Below the pieces are notes generated by a model that saw only the letters and a program-made list of their open reading frames with translations, had not been told where the DNA came from and made no database searches. The translations under genes and the position numbers were made by a program. Below, in pieces: positions 7,370 to 13,335 of a DNA stretch of 13,335 bases; positions within the stretch are counted from its first letter, which is position 1; each line of letters starts with the position of its first letter. The stretch is from the NCBI GenBank assembly GCA_002839205.1, contig PGXP01000099.1, forward strand, positions 1 to 13,335. The letters are read 5' to 3'. The DNA is from Spirochaetae bacterium HGW-Spirochaetae-9 (lineage in GTDB: Bacteria; Spirochaetota; Spirochaetia; Treponematales; Rectinemataceae).

Positions 7370-8305
7370 AATGGCCGTGCCTGCCTTTCCATCCACAGCG
7401 AGAGTGGCGTTCTCCATGCTGGTGATGATGACGCGAGCCCCTCCCCTCTTGACGAAATCACAGGCTGCCTCTATTTTGGGCCCCATTGAGCCCTTGGGGA
7501 ACTGTCCTTCCGCGAGGTAGCGTTCGCATTCGGCTACCGTCATGTGGTCGAAAAACTTCTGGTCAGGCTTCTTGAAATTTATAGCCACCTTGTCGACGCC
7601 CGTGAGGATGATAAGCTCGTCGGCGTTTATGAGGTTTGCCAGAAGGGCCGACGCCCTGTCCTTGTCGATGACGGCATCCACACCCTCGAGGGTTCCGTCG
7701 GCCTCGCGGTAGACAGGGCAACCACCGCCGCCCACTGCGATGACGATCTTACCGTCATCGATGAGGTCCTTTATCGTTTCCTTCTCGACGACATCCAGGG
7801 GCAAAGGACTGGGCACTACCCTTCGGAATCCCCTGCCTGGATCTTCCTTGATCTGCCAGCCCCGCTCGCGGAGTTTTTCAACCTGCTCGGCCTTGTAGAA
7901 GGGGCCGACATACTTTGTGGGATTTTTCATCGATGGGTCATTCGGGTCTACTTCCACTTGGGTGATCACCGTGACAACCTGCTTGTGGACGCCATTTTTG
8001 AGGAGGGCATTGGCCAGGCTCTGGGCTATCATATAGCCCATGGAGCCCTGGGTGTCGGCGACTATGACGCCCAGGGGCGATGGAGGCACCTGGCCGCTGG
8101 CCGCTTCGTTCCGGATGAGGTGGACGCCTGCCTGGGGTCCGTTGCCGTGGGTAAGAACGACCTTGTGACCTTCGCGTATCATGCCCACCACGGCCGCAAG
8201 GCTCTTCCTCGTATTGGCGAACTGCTGGGTAATAGTCCCTTCCGTTCCTTCTTCGATGATGGCGTTCCCGCCCATCGCGACAACTATTGTTTTACGGTTT
8301 TTCAT
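7361..8305 (-). CDS. arcC: Carbamate kinase
   Basis: A 314-residue cytoplasmic enzyme of the amino-acid kinase family, the usual length for the family. It catalyses carbamoyl phosphate + ADP = ATP + carbamate, and ammonia and CO2 follow; this is the energy-yielding step of arginine, agmatine or purine-derived fermentation. Motifs: VAMGGNAI (9-16), LTHGNGPQAG (51-60), AVGGGGCPVY (190-199), DAVIDKDRASALLA (210-223), LTGVD (234-238) and FPKGSMGPKI (269-278). AAGGAG lies 5 bases before the ATG. No arginine deiminase or ornithine carbamoyltransferase gene is adjacent, so the carbamoyl phosphate source is not shown here. It has its own promoter in the AT-rich divergent spacer with ispH and is separate from yajC, which has another promoter. 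Confidence 0.96.
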   Translation of the reverse strand: MKNRKTIVVAMGGNAIIEEGTEGTITQQFANTRKSLAAVVGMIREGHKVVLTHGNGPQAGVHLIRNEAASGQVPPSPLGVIVADTQGSMGYMIAQSLANALLKNGVHKQVVTVITQVEVDPNDPSMKNPTKYVGPFYKAEQVEKLRERGWQIKEDPGRGFRRVVPSPLPLDVVEKETIKDLIDDGKIVIAVGGGGCPVYREADGTLEGVDAVIDKDRASALLANLINADELIILTGVDKVAINFKKPDQKFFDHMTVAECERYLAEGQFPKGSMGPKIEAACDFVKRGGARVIITSMENATLAVDGKAGTAITA

Positions 8306-8347
8306 TGTCTCTCCTTGTTCATGCCTGCCCTGTCGCGCAGGCTGACA

Positions 8348-8375
8348 AGTATATCATTTTTTGCCTGGGCGACAA
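8348..8375 (-). promoter_or_regulatory. Promoter for arcC
   Basis: On the minus strand TTGTCG (8375-8370), a 16-base spacer and TATACT (8353-8348). The leader of about 40 bases contains a small GCCTGC/GCAGGC hairpin before the ribosome site. An AT-rich block lies directly upstream of the -35. Confidence 0.5.
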
Positions 8376-8384
8376 GGAGTAAAG

Positions 8385-8436
8385 CTTTGTATATGCATAT
8401 TATATAAATATTTATAAATACTGGATATTTATGCTT
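8385..8436. promoter_or_regulatory. AT-rich block in the arcC-ispH divergent spacer
   Basis: About 50 bases that are overwhelmingly A and T in a GC-rich setting, with the perfect palindrome ATAAATATTTAT (8404-8415) at its centre and related TATTTAT/ATAAATA repeats on both sides. It sits just upstream of the arcC -35 and could be an UP element or a regulator site. No gene is visible in it. Confidence 0.45.
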
Positions 8437-8465
8437 TTCCGAGTTTGAACCACCAGTGCACAGGC

Positions 8466-8494
8466 ATGACAGGAGCAGGGGTTTATTGTATAGT
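8466..8494 (+). promoter_or_regulatory. Promoter for ispH-udk, placing the start at the ATG
   Basis: ATGACA (8466-8471), a 17-base spacer and TATAGT (8489-8494): each box has five of six consensus bases. The ispH ATG begins 6 bases after the -10, where transcription itself should start. No Shine-Dalgarno stands between them. Confidence 0.65.
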
Positions 8495-8500
8495 CGAACC

Positions 8501-9376
8501 ATGATCATCGTCAGGGCGAGCGTACTGGGAATGTGCATGGGCGTGAGGCGAGCCGAAAGCACGGCAAAAAAAGCCGCGGGAGAAGGAAAGAGCAACGGCC
8601 GGAATGTCTTTACCTATGGCCCCCTCATTCACAACCCCCAGGCAGTGGCCGAGCTTGAGGCTATAGGCTTGAGTGTCCTCGACCCCGACACGTTCGATTC
8701 GGGTGAACTGGACGAAAAGGCCAAGGACTCTATCGTCGTCATCCGCGCTCATGGTGCCCCTCCTGATGCTTTCACCCACATGGAAAAGCTTGGCATTACG
8801 ATAGTAGATGCCACTTGTCCGCGCGTATTGAAGAGTCAGAAGAAAGCCAGGGAACTCCTGGACAGAGGATACTTCGTGGCTATAGCGGGCGACCGTTCCC
8901 ATGGAGAGGTAGCGGGTATCGTCGGCCACGCTCCAGGCGCTGTCGTGGTCGAGAACGCCGAGGAAGCAAAAGCCCTTGCCGAAACATGGGTTGCCAAGCC
9001 CATCGCCCTCATCGCCCAGACAACGATCAAAAAGAGCGAATATGACGCGATCGTGGCTCAGTTCGAGCGCTCAAGCCCCTCATTTCTCTCCGTCGAGACC
9101 CTTTGCCCCGCTACTGCCGACAGGCAGAAGTCTCTCGCCGAGCTGGCGGAAAAAGTAGATGCACTCATCATTGTCGGCGGCAGGAACTCGGCCAATACCC
9201 AGCGCCTCTTCATGGCAGCAAAGGAATCGGGAAAACCAGCCTGGCATATAGAAACCGGAAAAGAGCTCCCTGAGGAGATATTTTCCTTCAAAAAAATCGG
9301 CCTTTCGGCAGGCGCTTCGACTCCAGATTCAGTCATCGACGAAGTAGAAAGACTCTTGATGGAAGGGAGGAGATGA
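8501..9376 (+). CDS. ispH: 4-hydroxy-3-methylbut-2-enyl diphosphate reductase (IspH/LytB)
   Basis: A 291-residue cytosolic Fe-S enzyme, the last step of the MEP pathway, turning HMBPP into IPP and DMAPP. The three cluster cysteines are C12 (LGMCMGVRRA), C106 (DATCPRV) and C202 (TLCPATADRQ). Substrate-pocket histidines are H44 (GPLIHNP), H84 (RAHGAP) and H134 (GDRSHGEV). The polar patch GGRNSANT (226-233) and GLSAGASTP (267-275) are present. In the GGRNSSNT motif the second serine is alanine here. There is no fused S1 domain. ATG 8501 was chosen because it places the first cysteine at residue 12, as in E. coli; a longer frame from GTG 8456 adds unconserved sequence. There is no ribosome site upstream, and the promoter suggests a leaderless mRNA. 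The stop overlaps the udk start by 4 bases. Confidence 0.97.
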   Translation: MIIVRASVLGMCMGVRRAESTAKKAAGEGKSNGRNVFTYGPLIHNPQAVAELEAIGLSVLDPDTFDSGELDEKAKDSIVVIRAHGAPPDAFTHMEKLGITIVDATCPRVLKSQKKARELLDRGYFVAIAGDRSHGEVAGIVGHAPGAVVVENAEEAKALAETWVAKPIALIAQTTIKKSEYDAIVAQFERSSPSFLSVETLCPATADRQKSLAELAEKVDALIIVGGRNSANTQRLFMAAKESGKPAWHIETGKELPEEIFSFKKIGLSAGASTPDSVIDEVERLLMEGRR

Positions 9377-9990
9377 TGACGCCTGTGCGTGTGATCGGCA
9401 TCTGCGGAGGATCGGGATCGGGTAAGACGACCATCGTCCGGAAAATCTCGGAACTTGTCTCCGATTTCGTCTTCATTCCCCAGGACAATTATTACAAGTC
9501 GGCAGAATTCATATCGAATTCCAATATCACGGCCTTTAATTTCGACCATCCCGACGCCTTCGACAACGACCTCATCATCGAACAACTGAAGGCTCTGAAA
9601 AACGGCCAATGCATCGAGATGCCAACCTATGATTTCGTCCACCACAGACGTACCCAGGAAACCATCCATGTATCGCCGAAGAAAGTCGTGCTCTTCGAAG
9701 GCATCATGATCTATACGAACAAGGCGGTGCGCGATCTCATCGACCTCAAGATATTCGTCGATACGCCCGACGATATTCGCTTCATACGCAGGCTTTTGCG
9801 CGACATAAAGGAAAGAGGTCGAACCCTCGATTCGGTGATCGAGCAGTACATGGGCGTCGTAAGGCCAGGCCATTTCGAGTTCATCGAGCCGACAAAGGCT
9901 TTCGCCGATATCATCATACCGGAGGGAGGGGCGAACGAACGCGCCCTCAATGTTCTCGTCTCTTTCATCAACTCGGTTATCGGCACCTGA
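9373..9990 (+). CDS. udk: Uridine kinase
   Basis: A 205-residue P-loop kinase that phosphorylates uridine and cytidine to UMP and CMP in pyrimidine salvage. Walker A is GGSGSGKT (12-19). The nucleoside-binding blocks are FIPQDNYYKS (34-43), FNFDHPDAFDND (55-66) and MPTYDFVHHRR (83-93). VLFEGIMI (106-113) is the Walker B-like strand, and RFIRRLLRDIKERGR (136-150) is the lid arginine helix. ATGs at 9373 and 9376 are both possible: GGGAGG (9365-9370) is better spaced for the second, while the first forms an ATGA overlap with the ispH stop. Either way it is translationally coupled to ispH. The start MMTPVRVIGICGGSGSG is normal for the family. The sequence fits Udk better than phosphoribulokinase or pantothenate kinase, though these share the fold. 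Confidence 0.92.
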   Translation: MMTPVRVIGICGGSGSGKTTIVRKISELVSDFVFIPQDNYYKSAEFISNSNITAFNFDHPDAFDNDLIIEQLKALKNGQCIEMPTYDFVHHRRTQETIHVSPKKVVLFEGIMIYTNKAVRDLIDLKIFVDTPDDIRFIRRLLRDIKERGRTLDSVIEQYMGVVRPGHFEFIEPTKAFADIIIPEGGANERALNVLVSFINSVIGT

Positions 9991-10018
9991 GGGCGCCGAC
10001 TCGGAGTGATCTGAGGAG

Positions 10019-10065
10019 GCAAAGAGGGGGTCCAGCCGCGGATCGCGGCTGGACCCCCTCTTTGC
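10019..10065. terminator. 22-bp perfect hairpin between convergent genes (probable two-way terminator)
   Basis: The arms at 10019-10040 and 10044-10065 pair over all 22 bases around a 3-base GAT loop, with a GC-rich core and AAAGAG/CTCTTT ends. It lies 28 bases after the udk stop and 42 bases after the stop of the opposing gene, so it can serve both. There is no long T-run beyond the stem on either strand, only the CTCTTTG at the stem foot, so termination might be imperfect. Confidence 0.65.
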
Positions 10066-10107
10066 AGCAAGGCTGTTATTGCAGAAAGGCCGCAGGACTG
10101 GTCATCC

Positions 10108-10926
10108 TCATTTTGCAGTCATCAGATCCTGAAGCTTCACTTTCAGCTCCGAGAAAGTTAACCCATTGGCGGCAGCCCAGTCCTTGACAGCAGCATCGCC
10201 GGGACCGATCTTCCCACCGGTGACTGATTTGATCTTCTCCTCGCTCAAGCCCCAATCCTTGAGTTCCTTGAAGGTGGTTTTGCCAGTCACTGTTCCAACG
10301 ACAGCGACATGTTCTGTTGTGGCAGGTTGAGCCGTGGCTGGTGTCTGTACTGTTGCAGGCTGAGGAGCCGGAACGGGAACGGCAACAGCTGGCGCCGCGG
10401 CTGGTGCAGTCACTGCGGATGGTACGTTTGCCGGTGCCGCTATCTTGGAGGTATCGAATGCCTTCATGGCTGCCGCATCGATCAGGGCGGCATCGGCCTT
10501 GCCGTTTTCGCGGAGTACGGGGATGGCTGAAGCCGGCAGGATCGTTCCCTCTTCGACTGTATGGGGCAGACCCGTCAGGAGGCTCACGAAGAGACGCACG
10601 GAATCGGTTCCAATTTCTGTACCCTCGGGCAGGCCAGCCGCTCCGTAAATCGCTTCCAGTGTATTCACTTTTTCGGTTTCCACGGTCGCACCGAATCCCT
10701 GAAGGATGAACTTTACATCAAAGCTGAAGGCTTTGGCCACATCGGCCCAGGTATAGGAGCCCCTGATGTCGGAGGGATTCGGCAAGCCAGCGAACTCCCC
10801 TTCCTTTATAGCGACAGGCTGCTTGGTGCTTGTCGTCTGCCAAAAACCCAGCAAAGTGGCGCCGGCGATCCCAATGACAAAGGTACCTACAACGATGATC
10901 GTCATCGATTTAAATGTCAGTTTCAT
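10108..10926 (-). CDS. Membrane-anchored protein with two copies of a small GxxT domain; NapH-like operon partner
   Basis: A 272-residue protein I do not recognise by name. It has one N-terminal membrane anchor (about 9-28), a first globular part (about 50-145), an alanine/proline-rich linker (about 163-204) and a second globular part (about 208-270). The two parts open with the same pattern: IRGSYTWADV (54-63) and VTGKTTFKEL (213-222), each followed by a short helix, so they look like copies of one small helical domain. I recall similar 'GxxTxxEV' domains near or fused to NapH-type ferredoxins, but that is memory, not a search. It starts 12 bases after the NapH-like gene stop, with GGAGG 6 bases before ATG, so the two are surely one operon. 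It has no cysteines or heme motifs; a scaffold or sensor role for the redox protein is a guess. Topology suggests the domains face the periplasm. Confidence 0.75.
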   Translation of the reverse strand: MKLTFKSMTIIVVGTFVIGIAGATLLGFWQTTSTKQPVAIKEGEFAGLPNPSDIRGSYTWADVAKAFSFDVKFILQGFGATVETEKVNTLEAIYGAAGLPEGTEIGTDSVRLFVSLLTGLPHTVEEGTILPASAIPVLRENGKADAALIDAAAMKAFDTSKIAAPANVPSAVTAPAAAPAVAVPVPAPQPATVQTPATAQPATTEHVAVVGTVTGKTTFKELKDWGLSEEKIKSVTGGKIGPGDAAVKDWAAANGLTFSELKVKLQDLMTAK

Positions 10927-10938
10927 GCTTCGCCTCCC

Positions 10939-11856
10939 TTATTCCTTGTCCGCTGTGGTCTGTATGTCACCACGTTTGCCCTTGGGGGCTGGCTTGGTGA
11001 AGCTGTCTTTGACCCTGCCGGGAAGGGCTAGCATGTCAACAGTGGCTGGCACGGGGCAGGCCGCGTCGCTTGTGCACTCGAGGCAGGAAATGCACTGATG
11101 GTCGCGCACAACCTTCGAAGTCGAAACTTCGATGTTCATCGGGCAGGCTTTGTTGCATTTATTGCAGGAAATGCAGGTTGGGGCGTTTCGCCTGATTCCG
11201 AAAACCCTGAAAAGGTTGAAGATGCCCTGGAAGGCACCATAGGGGCATGCGTACTTGCAGAAGGGTCTTTCGACAAAGAGGGAGAGAACGATGACGAGAC
11301 CGAGTGCGACAAACCCTGTCACCGCCACTTCGCTCGACCAGAAATTGAAGAGGGCGAAATAAGGATCATAATCCTGGAATATCAGCTTTCCCGATATGAT
11401 AGTCATGTAGCTAACCCAGGCGAGGACGAGGTAGCGGAGGTAGCGAAGCACCTTGTCCAGCTTGCTCGGAACGAAATTGTTGTACTTTTTCCCGAAGAGC
11501 TTCGTTCCGAGTTTTCCTATCCATTCCTGGAAGGTTCCGAAGGGGCACACCCAGCCGCATATGACAGGGCCGAAGAGCAGGGCGAGGAAGAGGCCCAGGA
11601 CGGCGAGAACGACTGCTGATTCATGAACTTTCTTGACAAGAGTGCCGAAATTCAAAAGCTGCCAGAACGACACTACGCCGCCAAAAGGACAGATGGCATG
11701 GAGAGAGGCTTCGGGGATAAAGGGGATGGCAATGCCCTTCTCCGCCAGGGCTCCGGCTGTCGCCGTCACTGCCACGAGCACAAAAAATGCCGCCTGAACG
11801 ATATGCCTGATGTTTCGTGCGCCTTTTTTCTTCGAGAGCGCGCTCTTCGTCGTCAT
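10939..11856 (-). CDS. NapH/MauN-type membrane polyferredoxin (4Fe-4S)
   Basis: A 305-residue inner-membrane electron-transfer protein with about five hydrophobic helices. It has the two CxxxCP motifs typical of NapH/NosR/RnfE-like proteins: CGWVCPFG (C100, C104) and CKYACPYG (C200, C204). A further CPFGG (C56) follows the first loop. Two ferredoxin sites come at the C-terminus: CISCNKCNKACP (C228-C238), a standard CX2CX2CX3CP, and CISCLECTSDAACP (C255-C267), which has five instead of three residues before the last cysteine. It probably takes electrons from or passes them to the quinone pool or another membrane redox partner. AAGGAGG stands 4 bases before ATG. No nap, nos or rnf genes are adjacent, so the pathway is unknown; the only partner is the tandem-domain protein downstream. 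Confidence 0.9.
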   Translation of the reverse strand: MTTKSALSKKKGARNIRHIVQAAFFVLVAVTATAGALAEKGIAIPFIPEASLHAICPFGGVVSFWQLLNFGTLVKKVHESAVVLAVLGLFLALLFGPVICGWVCPFGTFQEWIGKLGTKLFGKKYNNFVPSKLDKVLRYLRYLVLAWVSYMTIISGKLIFQDYDPYFALFNFWSSEVAVTGFVALGLVIVLSLFVERPFCKYACPYGAFQGIFNLFRVFGIRRNAPTCISCNKCNKACPMNIEVSTSKVVRDHQCISCLECTSDAACPVPATVDMLALPGRVKDSFTKPAPKGKRGDIQTTADKE

Positions 11857-12165
11857 AGTTCCTCCTTGAGACCGATAGCGTACATACTAAAGCAAGTACT
11901 ATGCCAAATATTCTATTTTGATAATTATTCATCATTATTGGCGAAAATGCAATAAAAACAAGAGTTCCCAAAAGCATTGGCAGAATCATCAGGTTTTTAC
12001 TGAGCATCTCTGCGTGCCACATCCTTTCTTTCCGAGCAATTTTCGTCTATCAGGGGAAATTATTACCCGTGCTGATGGAAGAGGGGGGCGAGCGGAAAAG
12101 AGGGATTTGTGTCTCGCCAAATCTGGCGATACAATGGAAAGGGAATCAGAAAGCGGGGAAAAGCG
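11857..12165. other. Divergent intergenic spacer
   Basis: This 309-base gap holds the strong ribosome site of the NapH-like gene at its left edge, an AT-rich stretch (about 11900-11960) that probably holds its promoter (a weak TTGCAT/AATAAT pair with a 17-base gap is the best I see on the minus strand), and the promoter with dyad for the rightward gene at its right edge. A minus-strand frame starting at 12007 encodes a short hydrophobic peptide, but it runs into the NapH-like gene out of frame and has no good ribosome site. Confidence 0.6.
12107..12135 (+). promoter_or_regulatory. Promoter with a perfect dyad filling its spacer
   Basis: TTGTGT (12107-12112), a 17-base spacer and TACAAT (12130-12135, five of six consensus bases). 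Sixteen of the 17 spacer bases form TCGCCA-AATC-TGGCGA (12114-12129), a perfect inverted repeat. A protein bound there would block RNA polymerase, or MerR-type twisting could activate it. The -35 is weak, which would suit an activator. Confidence 0.5.
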
Positions 12166-13335
12166 ATGAAAAAAAGCGCGATCGCTCTTGGCATACTCCT
12201 CATCATTGTCGCGGCAGGCTCGCTGTCGGCCCAGCCCGTAATCAGCGAAAAACAGGACATCGCCATTTTTGCCCTCGGCTACTACGGCTGGAACCTCCCC
12301 TACCAGGCCTTGGGCGCCATCGATGGCGAAATACAAAAAGTATTCGCCGATCTAGGCCGGTTTACCATCCTCGGCATGAGCCAGAGGCTTTCCCCAGGCG
12401 GCCTCGAGCAGTTTATCGCCACGGTGAGGCAGACAAAGCAATCCGGTTTTGTCCTGCCGGAAAAATTCCAGTTCGGCGAGGCCTTTCTCACCGAACAGGA
12501 ATTCAACAGGCTTGTCGGAGCCTTTGTCGTCGTGGTGCCCGTTGTCGTCGAGTTCAACTCCTGGTGGGATTATAAAAACCTGAAGTTCAAGACGGAGATC
12601 AAGACCACCATCAGTTTTATCGAAGCTGCAAGCGGATCCCTCCTCGCCATCAAGACGCTCAACAGCTCGGGATCGGATGCTAACAACGAATACCAGTCCA
12701 TCAGCGCTGCAATCGCCTCGATTCCCATGCAGCTGCAGTACGAAATACGAAGCATTCCGCAATTCCAGATCAGCACTAGGATACTGAGAGTAAATGGATC
12801 GACGGCCAGGCTGCAGATGGGTTCAAACATGGGCATCATGAAGGGCGACGAGTATGCTGTCGTGGAAAAGCGCTTCGTGGAAGGATTCGACGACTCCAGG
12901 GAAGTCGGCCTCATCGTGATAAAGGACGTAGGGCGGGAAGTTTCCTCGGGCCAAGTTCTCTATACGTCGATCGAACTGGCCAAGGATACCCAGCTGCAGG
13001 AAATACCCCGGCTGGGTCTCGACCTGGATCTCTATCTCCATATCATCGGAACCCAGGTGCTGCCTGGCCTGCGCCTCACGGCTTCACGCGGCTTCTATGC
13101 CCTAAGGCCTTTTGCGGCCGCACAGATACCCCTTGGCCTCATATCGAGCTTCTACACGGTGAGCATATTCCCCGTCAATGTGCTTGTCGGCCTTGAATAT
13201 GTGCTGAACGCCGGAAGGCTTTCGATCGCTCCAAGCGCCGCCGCAGGGCTCTCCTATTACCACGTCACCTCGGCCACCATCAATACCGACACCGACGTGC
13301 TGTCCCACATCGGCTTTCAGCTTGGCGGTCGCCTG
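12166..13335 (+). CDS. Exported FlgT/CsgG-like protein with probable outer-membrane beta-barrel tail (partial)
   Basis: At least 390 residues, running off the window end with no stop. A signal peptide is clear: basic MKKS, a hydrophobic core and cleavage after SLSA (about residue 22). Residues 30-200 resemble the CsgG/TolB-N/FlgT type of fold: DIAIFALGYYGWNLP, a helix with EIQKVFADLGRFTIL, a long beta strand (VGAFVVVVPVVVEF, 117-130) and FIEAASGSLLAIK. Residues 203-270 look like the FlgT C-terminal SH3-like module, with ILRVNGSTARLQMGSNMGIM, KGDEYAVVEK and VGLIVIKDV. From about 285 the text turns into alternating beta strands rich in glycine and aromatics (LDLYLHIIG, LRLTASRGFYALRPF, VNVLVGLEYVL, AAAGLSYYHV), as in a membrane barrel. 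GGGGA lies 6 bases before ATG. The fold calls are by eye; no function is claimed. Confidence 0.75.
   Translation, partial: MKKSAIALGILLIIVAAGSLSAQPVISEKQDIAIFALGYYGWNLPYQALGAIDGEIQKVFADLGRFTILGMSQRLSPGGLEQFIATVRQTKQSGFVLPEKFQFGEAFLTEQEFNRLVGAFVVVVPVVVEFNSWWDYKNLKFKTEIKTTISFIEAASGSLLAIKTLNSSGSDANNEYQSISAAIASIPMQLQYEIRSIPQFQISTRILRVNGSTARLQMGSNMGIMKGDEYAVVEKRFVEGFDDSREVGLIVIKDVGREVSSGQVLYTSIELAKDTQLQEIPRLGLDLDLYLHIIGTQVLPGLRLTASRGFYALRPFAAAQIPLGLISSFYTVSIFPVNVLVGLEYVLNAGRLSIAPSAAAGLSYYHVTSATINTDTDVLSHIGFQLGGRL

Noticed and set aside
7544..8407. A 287-codon plus-strand frame opposite arcC
   Set aside because: It is an antisense shadow of a clear carbamate kinase gene; the GC-rich codon bias explains the long open frame.
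8456..8500. A longer IspH starting at GTG 8456
   Set aside because: The added residues are unlike any IspH N-terminus, would overlap the promoter boxes, and would move the first cluster cysteine away from its usual place.
9058..9873. A 271-codon minus-strand frame opposite ispH and udk
   Set aside because: It spans the antisense of two well supported genes and has no motif of its own.

Overview
The window reads as a bacterial chromosome segment of moderate-to-high GC with ordinary housekeeping genes on both strands and no mobile element, CRISPR array or phage gene. The gene mix suggests a diderm anaerobe: a SecD/SecF/YajC translocon with an unusually large SecF periplasmic domain, a CHASE receptor, carbamate kinase, a NapH-type ferredoxin and an exported protein that looks outer-membrane-associated. 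My best guess is a spirochaete of the Treponema/Rectinema type. That is inferred from the overall feel of the proteins, not from a search.

Layout: the 3' end of asd (+); its own-promoter acyltransferase (+); convergent to these, a rhomboid protease (-) behind a CHASE-receiver protein (-). A strong terminator then separates that pair from a tRNA-Cys(GCA) gene (-), which lies directly downstream of the yajC-secD-secF export operon (-). Upstream of yajC is carbamate kinase arcC (-). An AT-rich divergent spacer separates arcC from ispH-udk (+), which overlap by 4 bases. A 22-bp perfect hairpin lies between udk and a convergent two-gene operon (-) made of a NapH-like polyferredoxin and a membrane-anchored protein with two copies of a small domain. 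A 309-base divergent spacer leads to the last gene (+), a signal-peptide protein with FlgT/CsgG-like features and a likely beta-barrel tail, cut by the window end.

Functional grouping: SecD, SecF and YajC work with SecYEG to drive protein export. IspH makes the final isoprenoid precursors using an Fe-S cluster. Udk salvages pyrimidine nucleosides. ArcC makes ATP from carbamoyl phosphate. The acyltransferase acts in lipid synthesis.

Points most worth a second look: secD is split by an apparent frameshift just after its first membrane segment; the CHASE-receiver protein has no kinase domain; ispH looks leaderless; the NapH-like/tandem-domain pair may be a poorly described redox module; and a perfect dyad fills the promoter spacer of the last gene.
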